Positions 9,247 to 17,147 of a stretch of 64,000 nt of DNA are shown piece by piece. Where the stretch lies: the NCBI GenBank assembly GCA_902589315.1, contig CACISK010000001.1:62001-126000 (forward strand), in the 5' to 3' direction. The notes beneath the pieces are model-generated. The model made no database searches. It was not told the DNA's origin and was given only the letters and a program-made list of their open reading frames with translations. The DNA comes from an uncultured Pelagibacteraceae bacterium (lineage in GTDB: Bacteria; Pseudomonadota; Alphaproteobacteria; Pelagibacterales; Pelagibacteraceae). A program made the position numbers and the translations under genes. Within the stretch, counting starts at the first letter, position 1, and every line of letters begins with the position of its first letter.

Positions 9247-10114
9247 CTTGAGTTTTTGTTAATATGTAATCACCAATAGTTTGGTACCTAGTATCAGTTT
9301 TACTTAAAATTTCAAATAACTTTGTTGTTTGAATCTTATTAAATTTTAAATCAAATAATTTAAGTTTGTTTTTAATTATAAAATTTTCAAATTCTAATTT
9401 AAAATTATTTTCACTGTTAACTAACATTTTGGAAAATTCGAAGAATATAAAAACATTATGATTTTTGATTATTTCTTTCATACCTTTTAGTGCTCTAAAC
9501 TCAAATCCCTCAATATCAATTTTAATAATCAAATTTCTAGATAATTTAATAATCTTATCCTCAACTAATTCATCTAAAGAATAAATTTTGACCTTATCGT
9601 TATTATTTGTATTTTGATTTGTAAATCTAAAAGATCCTGAATTTTTGTAATTTATTAAATTATCATCAAAAAATTCATATCCTTTTTTTTCTGCTATGCC
9701 GTAGTTAAAAGTTTGAACATTTTCAATATTATTTAATTTAATATTTTCCTCTAATTTTTTTAGGACATTTTTTGATGCATCAAATGAATAGATATTTATT
9801 TTTGGATTATTTTTAGCAATCGGTATTGTATATGCTCCATAATTGCATCCGCAATCTATAAAAGTAAATTCTTTATTTTTTATAAGATTTAAAATAATTT
9901 GAATATTTTCCAAGTCCCATTCTCTAAGATTTTTTAGCATCCATCGACTTAGATCTTTTTTCTTTGGATAAGAGTAAAACTTATATTTATCAAATTCTAA
10001 GATAAAGGACCCTGAGATAAAAAATTTGAATAAAGAAAAAAATAAATAATATAATTTTTTGTTTTTTTTACATAAATAGTAATTAACTATTTTTTGAAAA
10101 ATAAAATTAAACAT
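9233..10114 (-). CDS. FkbM family SAM-dependent methyltransferase
   Basis: A 293-residue protein with a class I methyltransferase core. FIDCGCNYGAYTIPIA near residue 93 is the SAM-binding glycine-rich strand, IYSFDASK is motif II, and IIKIDIEGFEFRALKGM near residue 195 is the FkbM hallmark. The N-terminal 60 residues are aromatic- and lysine-rich. FkbM proteins O-methylate sugars or secondary metabolites; the target here is unknown. It lies between dapB and dnaJ, which are usually closer neighbours in alphaproteobacteria, and its codons are very A+T-rich, so it may be an acquired accessory gene (inference). Confidence 0.82.
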   Translation of the reverse strand: MFNFIFQKIVNYYLCKKNKKLYYLFFSLFKFFISGSFILEFDKYKFYSYPKKKDLSRWMLKNLREWDLENIQIILNLIKNKEFTFIDCGCNYGAYTIPIAKNNPKINIYSFDASKNVLKKLEENIKLNNIENVQTFNYGIAEKKGYEFFDDNLINYKNSGSFRFTNQNTNNNDKVKIYSLDELVEDKIIKLSRNLIIKIDIEGFEFRALKGMKEIIKNHNVFIFFEFSKMLVNSENNFKLEFENFIIKNKLKLFDLKFNKIQTTKLFEILSKTDTRYQTIGDYILTKTQDEKN

Positions 10115-10148
10115 CTATGTAATTTAGAAATTATCTTAGCACTAATGA

Positions 10149-11273
10149 TCAATTTTTCCAGAAACTTTTAGCCTTTTGAAAAAACTTTTTTATACTTGGA
10201 TTTGATTTATCGTTTTCTATTTCTCTAAATTTTTCAAGTAATTCTTTTTGCTCTTTATTTAAAGATATAGGAACCTCAGTATTTACTTGCACATATAGAT
10301 CACCAAAATCATTTCCTCTCATAAATGGCATTCCTTTTCCTTTTAGTCTAAATTGTTTCCCACTTTGAGTTCCAGCAGGAATTTTTATTTTAGCTTTACC
10401 GCCATCAATTGTTGGAATTTCAATTGAGGTGCCTAGAGCAGCATCTGCTATAGAAACTGGACATTCAAAAAATAAGTTTTCATCAGATCTTTTAAATAAC
10501 TCATGAGAATGAACATTAATGAATAAATATAAATCACCACTACTACCACCTCTTGATCCAGCTTCACCTTTTCCTGACAGCCTTATTCTAGTTCCATCAT
10601 CCACACCTTTTGGAATAGTAACCGATAATCTTTTTGAAGCTTGTTTTTTTCCTTGTCCATTGCAGTTTGTGCAAGGATGAGTAATTTCTTCACCAACACC
10701 TGCACATTGAGGACATGTTTGCTGGACTGTGAAAAAACCTTGGCTTGATCTAACTTGACCATGACCACCACACATCGAGCATGCCCCAGCTTGATGCCCA
10801 GGTTTTGAACCTGAACCACTACAAGTGTCGCATTTTTCAGATGTAGAAAATTTTATGTCTTGTTTCTTTCCAGAAAAAGCTTCTTCCAAAGATATAGATA
10901 AATCATATCTTAAATCCGACCCTCTATTATTTGACCTTCTTGATCTACGGCCTCCACCAAAACCTTCACCAAAAAAGTCCTCAAAAATATCAGAGAAATG
11001 ATTTGAAAAGTCAAAATTTCCAAATCCACCTCTTCCACCACCTCCATTTTCAAAAGCAGCATGACCAAAATTATCATAATTTTGTTTTCTCTCTGAATTA
11101 GATAGAACGTGGTAAGCTTCTGATGCTTCTTTAAACTTTTCCTCAGCTCCTTTATCACCCTTATTTTTATCAGGATGAAATTTAACCGCGAGTTTCCTGT
11201 AAGCTGATTTTATTTGTTCTGCTGAAGCACTTTTATTTACACCTAAAACATCGTAATAATCTCTTTTTGCCAT
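10149..11273 (-). CDS. dnaJ: Chaperone DnaJ (Hsp40)
   Basis: Co-chaperone that delivers unfolded clients to DnaK and stimulates its ATPase. The 374-residue protein has the full type I layout: a J domain (1-70) with HPD at residues 33-35, a Gly/Phe-rich linker (about 73-120), four CxxCxGxG zinc-finger repeats (about 145-215) and two beta-sandwich client domains. It follows dnaK with 28 bp between the genes. Confidence 0.98.
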   Translation of the reverse strand: MAKRDYYDVLGVNKSASAEQIKSAYRKLAVKFHPDKNKGDKGAEEKFKEASEAYHVLSNSERKQNYDNFGHAAFENGGGGRGGFGNFDFSNHFSDIFEDFFGEGFGGGRRSRRSNNRGSDLRYDLSISLEEAFSGKKQDIKFSTSEKCDTCSGSGSKPGHQAGACSMCGGHGQVRSSQGFFTVQQTCPQCAGVGEEITHPCTNCNGQGKKQASKRLSVTIPKGVDDGTRIRLSGKGEAGSRGGSSGDLYLFINVHSHELFKRSDENLFFECPVSIADAALGTSIEIPTIDGGKAKIKIPAGTQSGKQFRLKGKGMPFMRGNDFGDLYVQVNTEVPISLNKEQKELLEKFREIENDKSNPSIKKFFQKAKSFWKN

Positions 11274-11301
11274 AACATGTTATAGACAAACAGTTGTTTT
11301 G

Positions 11302-13224
11302 TTAGGCGCTTTTTTCTTTATTATCGTCTTTTACTTCTTCAAAATCTGCATCAACAACGTTATCGTCTTTCGTATCTTCTTTCTTTGCGTCTTTTGGAGC
11401 ATCTTCAGGTTTTGCACCTTGTTGTGATTTATAGATTGCTTCACCCAATTTCATAGATGCCTGAACTAAATCTTGTGTTTTCTTCTTAATTTCTTCAACA
11501 TCAGTTCCTTTAAGTGCATTTCTTAGGTTTGCTGATGCATCTTCAATAGCTTTCTTATCTGTGTCTGAAACTTTACTTCCATGTTCCTTTAAATTTTTTT
11601 CAGTAGAGTGTATTAATGTATCTGCTTGATTTCTTGCATCAACAGCTTCCCTTTTCTTTTTGTCCTCTTCTTTATTCGATTCTGCATCTTTTACCATTTG
11701 ACTAATTTCTTCATCACTTAATCCTCCAGATGCTTGAATTTGAATTTTTTGCTCTTTACCAGTTCCTTTGTCTTTAGCCGAGACATTTACAATACCATTT
11801 GCATCTATATCAAATGTCACTTCAATTTGCGGAACTCCTCTTGGAGCTGGAGCTATTCCAACCAACTCAAAGTTTCCTAATACTTTATTATCTGAAGCCA
11901 TCTCCCTTTCACCCTGAAGAACTCTAATTGATACGGCTGGTTGATTATCCTCTGCAGTAGAAAATACTTGGCTTTTTTTAGTTGGTATTGTTGTATTTTT
12001 ATCTATTAATTTTGTGGATACGCCACCCAGAGTTTCTATCCCTAATGATAAAGGAGTCACATCTAGAAGTAATACATCTTTAACATCACCTTGTAATACC
12101 CCTGCTTGAATTGCTGCTCCCATAGCAACAACTTCATCAGGATTTACAGATTTGTTAGGATCTTTCCCAAAGAAATTTTTAACTTCTTCTATAACTTTTG
12201 GCATTCTGGTCATACCACCAACCAGTACAATTTCGTCTACTTCACTTGCTGATAATCCCGCATCTTTTAAAGCTGTTTTACATGGCGGAATCGTTCTTGA
12301 AATTAAATCTTCGACTAATGCTTCTAATTTGGCTCTAGTCATTTTCAAGTTAATATGTTTCGGTCCAGTTTTGTCAGCTGTAATAAATGGTAAATTTATT
12401 TCTGTTTGAGTAGCTGATGAAAGTTCTATTTTTGCTTTTTCCGCAGCTTCTTTTAATCTTTGTAAAGCTAATTTATCTGATTTTAAATTAATACCATTTT
12501 CTTTTTTGAATTCTGAAAGTAAGTAATCAACTATTGAATTGTCAAAATCTTCTCCACCTAAAAATGTATCACCATTAGTTGACTTAACCTCAAATACACC
12601 ATCACCTAATTCAAGAATTGAAACATCGAATGTTCCTCCACCTAAATCATATACTGCTATTTTTTTATTTGCTTTTTTGTCTAAACCATAAGCCAGGGAT
12701 GCTGCTGTAGGCTCATTTATAATTCTTAAAACTTCAAGGCCAGCTATTTTACCCGCATCTTTAGTAGCTTGTCTCTGAGCATCATTAAAATATGCTGGAA
12801 CAGTAATTACAGCTTGTTTTACCTCAGAACCTAAATATTTTTCTGCTGTCTCTTTCATTTTTTGAAGCGTGAAAGCTGAAATTTGTGATGGTGAATATTT
12901 TTGTCCTTTTGCCTCAATCCATGCGTCGCCTTTATCAGAATTAACTATTTTAAAAGGTGCAGTCTCTACATCTTTTTTAACTGTGGGATCATCAAAATTT
13001 CTTCCAATTAACCTTTTAACAGCAAAAATAGTATTTTCAGGATTTGTTACAGCTTGTCTTTTAGCTGGTTGACCTATTAATTTTTCACCTTCATCTGTAA
13101 ATGCGACAACAGATGGTGTAGTTCTTGCTCCTTCAGCATTTTCTAATACTTTTGCTTGTGTTCCCTCCATAACGGCTACACAAGAATTTGTTGTTCCTAA
13201 ATCTATTCCTATAACTTTACTCAT
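11302..13224 (-). CDS. dnaK: Chaperone DnaK (Hsp70)
   Basis: ATP-dependent chaperone of 640 residues. The nucleotide-binding domain begins [10 protein letters not shown] and contains [13 protein letters not shown] and [10 protein letters not shown]. The substrate-binding domain starts after the [15 protein letters not shown] linker. The C-terminal lid ends in an acidic tail (EEVKDD). It works with the adjacent dnaJ and grpE. A heat-shock-sigma-like promoter is proposed in the 61-bp gap upstream. Confidence 0.99.
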   Translation of the reverse strand: MSKVIGIDLGTTNSCVAVMEGTQAKVLENAEGARTTPSVVAFTDEGEKLIGQPAKRQAVTNPENTIFAVKRLIGRNFDDPTVKKDVETAPFKIVNSDKGDAWIEAKGQKYSPSQISAFTLQKMKETAEKYLGSEVKQAVITVPAYFNDAQRQATKDAGKIAGLEVLRIINEPTAASLAYGLDKKANKKIAVYDLGGGTFDVSILELGDGVFEVKSTNGDTFLGGEDFDNSIVDYLLSEFKKENGINLKSDKLALQRLKEAAEKAKIELSSATQTEINLPFITADKTGPKHINLKMTRAKLEALVEDLISRTIPPCKTALKDAGLSASEVDEIVLVGGMTRMPKVIEEVKNFFGKDPNKSVNPDEVVAMGAAIQAGVLQGDVKDVLLLDVTPLSLGIETLGGVSTKLIDKNTTIPTKKSQVFSTAEDNQPAVSIRVLQGEREMASDNKVLGNFELVGIAPAPRGVPQIEVTFDIDANGIVNVSAKDKGTGKEQKIQIQASGGLSDEEISQMVKDAESNKEEDKKKREAVDARNQADTLIHSTEKNLKEHGSKVSDTDKKAIEDASANLRNALKGTDVEEIKKKTQDLVQASMKLGEAIYKSQQGAKPEDAPKDAKKEDTKDDNVVDADFEEVKDDNKEKSA

Positions 13225-13245
13225 AATTTACCCTAATTGAACTTC

Positions 13246-13273
13246 ATATAAGTGCTAATTTTACAACTACAAC
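13246..13273 (-). promoter_or_regulatory. Possible heat-shock sigma (RpoH-type) promoter of dnaK
   Basis: Read on the minus strand, GTTG is followed by 17 bases and then CTTATAT. The alphaproteobacterial RpoH consensus is about CTTG-N17/18-CYTATNT, so the -10 matches fully and the -35 in three of four bases. It lies 22-49 bp before the dnaK start. No CIRCE operator (inverted TTAGCACTC) is present. Assignment is by eye in A+T-rich DNA. Confidence 0.4.
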
Positions 13274-13285
13274 CATAATAAATAA

Positions 13286-13924
13286 TTAATTTTTTGTCTC
13301 TTTTTCCTCAATTTTCTTGTCTTTTTGGTTATTTTGTTTCTCTTCAACTTTTTTTTTAGATACAGCTACTAACGAAGGTCTTAGCAACCTGTCCTTCATC
13401 ATAAAACCTTTTTGAATTTCTTGAACTATTGTCCCTTGATCTTTTGTATCATCTTCAACTTCCATCATAGCCTGATGCAAATTTGGATCCAGTTTTTCGT
13501 TAATTGCTTTAATTGGCTCAATATTGTTTTTTTTGAAAATAGAAATCATATCTTTATTAATGATATTAATATGTTCTATCAATTTTTTTAGTGTGTCTTT
13601 ATCTTTTATAGTTTCATCACTTTCCAGTGTTTGTTTTGATCTCTCTAAATTATCTAGAAGATTAAGAGTTTCCCTCGCAAATGAAAATCCACCATATTCA
13701 AAAGCTTCATCTTTCTCTTTTTCAAATCGTCTTCTCTGATTTTCCATTTCAGCGAATGTTCTAGCAACTTTATCTTTAAGATTTGCAATTTCATCTTCGG
13801 GTGAAAGTTGCTCCTCCTCTTCTTTTTTTTCGGTTTCCTCTGAGGCCTGTTTATCTGTGCTTAGCTCTGAGTTTTCGTCTTTTAAATTTTGATTTTCTTT
13901 ATTTTGTGATTCTTCTTTTTCCAT
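13286..13924 (-). CDS. grpE: Nucleotide exchange factor GrpE
   Basis: The 212-residue protein has a long charged, Glu/Lys-rich N-terminal coiled coil (1-50), a central region with RTFAEMENQRRRFEKEKDEA typical of the GrpE dimer helix, and a C-terminal beta domain (NEKLDPNLHQAMMEVED and GFMMKDRLLRPSLVAVSK). It releases ADP from DnaK. It lies upstream of dnaK in the same direction. In many bacteria hrcA precedes grpE; here the neighbour is divergent rdgB, and no hrcA is seen in the window. Confidence 0.95.
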   Translation of the reverse strand: MEKEESQNKENQNLKDENSELSTDKQASEETEKKEEEEQLSPEDEIANLKDKVARTFAEMENQRRRFEKEKDEAFEYGGFSFARETLNLLDNLERSKQTLESDETIKDKDTLKKLIEHINIINKDMISIFKKNNIEPIKAINEKLDPNLHQAMMEVEDDTKDQGTIVQEIQKGFMMKDRLLRPSLVAVSKKKVEEKQNNQKDKKIEEKETKN

Positions 13925-13960
13925 TAAGTTCTATATGGTAAGAAAATCGTGAAATTCTAG

Positions 13961-14563
13961 ATGTTAAAAAAAAAAATTAAAGAAATCTTAGTAGGGTCAA
14001 ATAATGAAGGAAAAATAAAAGAAATTAAAGATTTACTACCCAAATACTACACTATTACTTCTCCAAAAGACTATGGTCTAAAAAGCCCAAAAGAAAATGG
14101 ACATACTTTTCTAAAAAATTCTTTAATTAAAGCAAAGCATTTTTCAAAAAAAACAAAAAAAATTTGTATTGCAGATGATTCTGGGCTGGAAATTGACTTA
14201 TTAAATAATCAACCAGGTATTTATTCAGCAAGATGGGGTGGGAAAAAGGGAGATTTCAATTTGGCAATATCCAAAGTATATCAAAAGTTATCGAAGGTAG
14301 ATAAAAATTGGAAGTCAAAAAAGATTAAAGCGAGATTTATTTGTGCATTAACTATTTATGGATTAAAAAAAAATCCAATTCAATCTCAAGGTATTGTTAA
14401 TGGAAGAATTTCAAATAAGAAATTGGGTAAAAATGGTTTTGGATACGATCCAATTTTTATTCCAGAAAATAAAAGACTTACATTTGGACAAATGCAGCAA
14501 AAAATAAAATTTAAAATTGATCATCGATCTAAAGCTTATAAAAAAATTAAAAAATTTCTTTAA
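13961..14563 (+). CDS. rdgB: dITP/XTP pyrophosphatase (HAM1/RdgB)
   Basis: Sanitises the nucleotide pool by hydrolysing dITP and XTP to monophosphates. The 200-residue protein shows GSNNEGKIKEI (from residue 12), the metal and catalytic motif IADDSGLEID near residue 70, PGIYSARWGG, and the C-terminal GYDPIFIPE...TFGQM. It starts 36 bp from divergent grpE and overlaps the convergent LpoA-like gene by 17 bp. Confidence 0.95.
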   Translation: MLKKKIKEILVGSNNEGKIKEIKDLLPKYYTITSPKDYGLKSPKENGHTFLKNSLIKAKHFSKKTKKICIADDSGLEIDLLNNQPGIYSARWGGKKGDFNLAISKVYQKLSKVDKNWKSKKIKARFICALTIYGLKKNPIQSQGIVNGRISNKKLGKNGFGYDPIFIPENKRLTFGQMQQKIKFKIDHRSKAYKKIKKFL

Positions 14564-15698
14564 ATTTTTTTTTTTCAATACTGTAGAAATTTAGTTGATG
14601 GGTTATTGTTTTTTTATTTATTTCAAATATCCCGATTTTTCCTTTAAATTTATTTTTTTTCAAAAATAAATTGTCATCACTTTCAAAATTATTATTAACT
14701 AATAAATAATAAACTAGACCTATTAAGTCATAACTTAAAAAAGAAATTTGATTTGGTATACTTTTAAAGTTTTGAAAGTATTCTTGTTTAAATATTTCAA
14801 AATTATTTTTATTTATAGAGGGAAAATATATAGGGTGTAATGATGTTTCTTTTAATAAAGACTCATCAAACCACTGGTTTAAGGTAATGTATTTTATCCT
14901 CTCAGACGATATGTCAGTATATAATAAAGATGTAGCGACGCTTTTAAGGCTCTCACTGAAGTCAGCAATTATTACAGAGTCAAAATTTATAAAGCCTAGA
15001 GTATCCTTTTTTTTAAGTTTATCGATCTTTTGTTTTTTATTCAAAGTGTTAGAATTTTCTATTCTCTTAATTTCATTTTCTAAATTTTGTTTCCTTTGTT
15101 GGTATCGTGTCAAGTCCTCTATTTGTTTAGTAAGTAACGTTGGGTCTTTACTATAAATAAATTTTTCTTTTAAAATTAAATTAGATTTTTGAATCGCATT
15201 TTCTACTTCTCTTCTATAATCAGTCTCAGGGATTAAAAAAATTGTATTTTCTAAACCTTTTGTTTTTAAGTATTTTTTAATTGTGTTTATTTGTGATATA
15301 GCATTGACACCTGCAGATATTACATTTTTTGGATTATTTCTAATCTTATTTGTAAAAGACAAGAAAGTCACATTATTTAATTCATCTAAATATTTATTAC
15401 TTTCATTAAAAACTGGTCCAATGATAATATTTATACCTCTAGCATAAAGTTCATTTGAAACTCTTAAGGTATCAATTGGATTTGCTTTAGTATCTTTAGG
15501 AATAACAGTAATTCTGTCGTCATTAATTTTACTTAAAGCCATTCTAGTCGACTTAAGAATTGATTTACCTATATAAGAGTACTCGCCTGTTAAAGGAACA
15601 ATTAAACCAACTTTGATTTTCTCATCAGAGAGTACTTTTTGATTTACAAAAACGATTAAAAGAAAAATTTTTAAAAGTATGATATAAATTTTTTTCAT
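14547..15698 (-). CDS. Periplasmic LpoA-like / type 1 periplasmic-binding-fold protein
   Basis: A 383-residue secreted protein with an N-terminal signal peptide (about residues 1-24, no lipobox cysteine). The mature part begins KIKVGLIVPLTGEYSYIGKS, which is the start of a Peripla_BP_6-type fold as in branched-chain amino-acid receptors and the C-terminal domain of the penicillin-binding protein activator LpoA. Divergent rsmI next door, plus the DolP-like gene after it, mirrors the E. coli yraL-lpoA-yraP region, which favours the LpoA-like reading. It lacks the N-terminal TPR domain of E. coli LpoA. No transporter genes are adjacent. Confidence 0.75.
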   Translation of the reverse strand: MKKIYIILLKIFLLIVFVNQKVLSDEKIKVGLIVPLTGEYSYIGKSILKSTRMALSKINDDRITVIPKDTKANPIDTLRVSNELYARGINIIIGPVFNESNKYLDELNNVTFLSFTNKIRNNPKNVISAGVNAISQINTIKKYLKTKGLENTIFLIPETDYRREVENAIQKSNLILKEKFIYSKDPTLLTKQIEDLTRYQQRKQNLENEIKRIENSNTLNKKQKIDKLKKKDTLGFINFDSVIIADFSESLKSVATSLLYTDISSERIKYITLNQWFDESLLKETSLHPIYFPSINKNNFEIFKQEYFQNFKSIPNQISFLSYDLIGLVYYLLVNNNFESDDNLFLKKNKFKGKIGIFEINKKTITHQLNFYSIEKKKFKEIF

Positions 15699-15706
15699 TA
15701 ATCTAA

Positions 15707-16567
15707 ATGTATAAATTTATAATAAATGATAAACTAAAACCTGGGCTATATTGTGTTTCAACGCCCATAGGTAATCTAGGAGATATTACTTTCAGGGCCT
15801 TGTACATTTTAGAAAAATCAGACATTATTTTGTCAGAGGATACAAGAGTTTCAAGCAAACTTTTAACAAAATTTGAAATAAAGAATAAATTGTTGTCAAA
15901 TCACAAATTTAACGAAAAGAGAAATGTTAAACAAATTTTAGATTTATTAAAAAATAATAAAATTGTATCAATTATATCCGATGCAGGTACACCTGCAATT
16001 TCTGATCCAGGGCGAATCTTAATAAATGAATGTGTTAAAAATAATATTGAAGTATTTCCTATTCCTGGAGCATCTGCTGCGACTTCTGCTATTTCTGCAA
16101 GTGGTTTTTCTGATAAATTCTTTTTTTGTGGTTTTTTACCTGAAAAAAAATCAGATTTGAAAATACTTTTTCAAGAAATATCAATCTTAAATCATTCAAT
16201 AGTTTTTTTTATTTCACCAAAAAAAATCAAAAAAATATCAGATCAAATCCAAAAATATTTTGGTGATAGAGATATTTTAATTACAAGAGAAATGACGAAG
16301 ATGCATGAAGAATATATTAGAGATAAGGTCAAAAACCTCAGTAACATTGAAATATCTGAGAAAGGAGAAATGACAGTAGTTATTTCGGAAAGCGCCAATT
16401 CACAAAATAGGTTACATGTAATCGAAGAATCGGTTAAAAAAAAAGTTGTTAAACTTTTAAAAAAAATGTCTATCAAAGATGTAGCCTCAACAATAAACAA
16501 AGAAAATAATATCTCAAAAAAAGTCATTTATGATTTTTGTTTAAAAAAGAAAAATGAAGTTAAATAA
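15707..16567 (+). CDS. rsmI: 16S rRNA (cytidine-1402-2'-O)-methyltransferase
   Basis: SAM-dependent methyltransferase of the tetrapyrrole-methylase fold that modifies C1402 in the decoding centre. The 286-residue protein shows STPIGNLGDITFRALYIL near residue 19, SEDTRVS, IVSIISDAGTPAISDPG, and PIPGASAATSAISASG. A small C-terminal helical domain ends in a lysine-rich tail. It is 8 bp from the divergent LpoA-like start and overlaps the following lipoprotein gene by 14 bp. Confidence 0.96.
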   Translation: MYKFIINDKLKPGLYCVSTPIGNLGDITFRALYILEKSDIILSEDTRVSSKLLTKFEIKNKLLSNHKFNEKRNVKQILDLLKNNKIVSIISDAGTPAISDPGRILINECVKNNIEVFPIPGASAATSAISASGFSDKFFFCGFLPEKKSDLKILFQEISILNHSIVFFISPKKIKKISDQIQKYFGDRDILITREMTKMHEEYIRDKVKNLSNIEISEKGEMTVVISESANSQNRLHVIEESVKKKVVKLLKKMSIKDVASTINKENNISKKVIYDFCLKKKNEVK

Positions 16568-17147
16568 ATATATATTAATAATAATGTTTACAATAATTTC
16601 AGGATGTGTTGGTTATTCTTCAACTGGTGTCTTGGGTACTGGAGTTTCTATAGCTATGGATCCACGAACTATAGGTACTCAAATTGATGATTCTTTGATG
16701 CAAAAGAATCTAAGAGCAAAATTAATTTTAATGGATAAAGGTTATTTATTAAATGTAAAATCAAAGGTCTTAGATGGAAGAATATTTATAACAGGCAAAG
16801 TAGATACGGTAGAAGAAAAATTAAAAATTACAAAATTAGGTTGGGAAATAAGAGGTGCAAGGTCTGTTAAAAATGATCTTAAGATAAAAGAAAAGTTTAA
16901 TTTTAAAGAAACAGCAAAAGATGTTTTGATAACTTCTCAATTAAGAACTGCTTTAATAACAAATAAAAAAATAAAGTCAGCAAATTATGACATCGATACA
17001 TATAAAAAAATAATTTATATTTATGGTATTTCACAAAATGAAGATGAGAGAGCCGCTGTTATCAATGAAGCAAAACAAGTTCTTGATGTAGAGGATGTTA
17101 TTGCTAGTATTTTTTTAGTTGAGGAACTTAGAGTTGTTAAAAACTAA
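16554..17147 (+). CDS. Dual BON-domain lipoprotein (DolP/YraP-like)
   Basis: A 197-residue protein with a signal peptide and a lipobox ending at Cys18 (ISGC). After a glycine-rich linker comes the segment DPRTIGTQIDD, resembling the entry to the first BON domain of E. coli DolP. Two BON repeats follow (about 45-110 and 120-190), each with the central glycine (LDGRIFITGKV and YKKIIYIYGIS). DolP supports outer-membrane integrity and BAM function. Position right after rsmI matches the yraL-yraP region of enterobacteria, with yraN and diaA absent between them. Confidence 0.85.
   Translation: MKLNKYILIIMFTIISGCVGYSSTGVLGTGVSIAMDPRTIGTQIDDSLMQKNLRAKLILMDKGYLLNVKSKVLDGRIFITGKVDTVEEKLKITKLGWEIRGARSVKNDLKIKEKFNFKETAKDVLITSQLRTALITNKKIKSANYDIDTYKKIIYIYGISQNEDERAAVINEAKQVLDVEDVIASIFLVEELRVVKN

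Noticed and set aside
13246..13273. TTAGCACTT half-site resembling one arm of CIRCE before dnaK
   Set aside because: Only one arm is present; the inverted partner GAGTGCTAA at the right distance is missing, and there is no hrcA nearby.
13925..13960. Heat-shock promoter for grpE (CTAGAA and CCATAT in the grpE-rdgB spacer)
   Set aside because: Mismatches in both hexamers and no independent support in a 36-bp A+T-rich gap.
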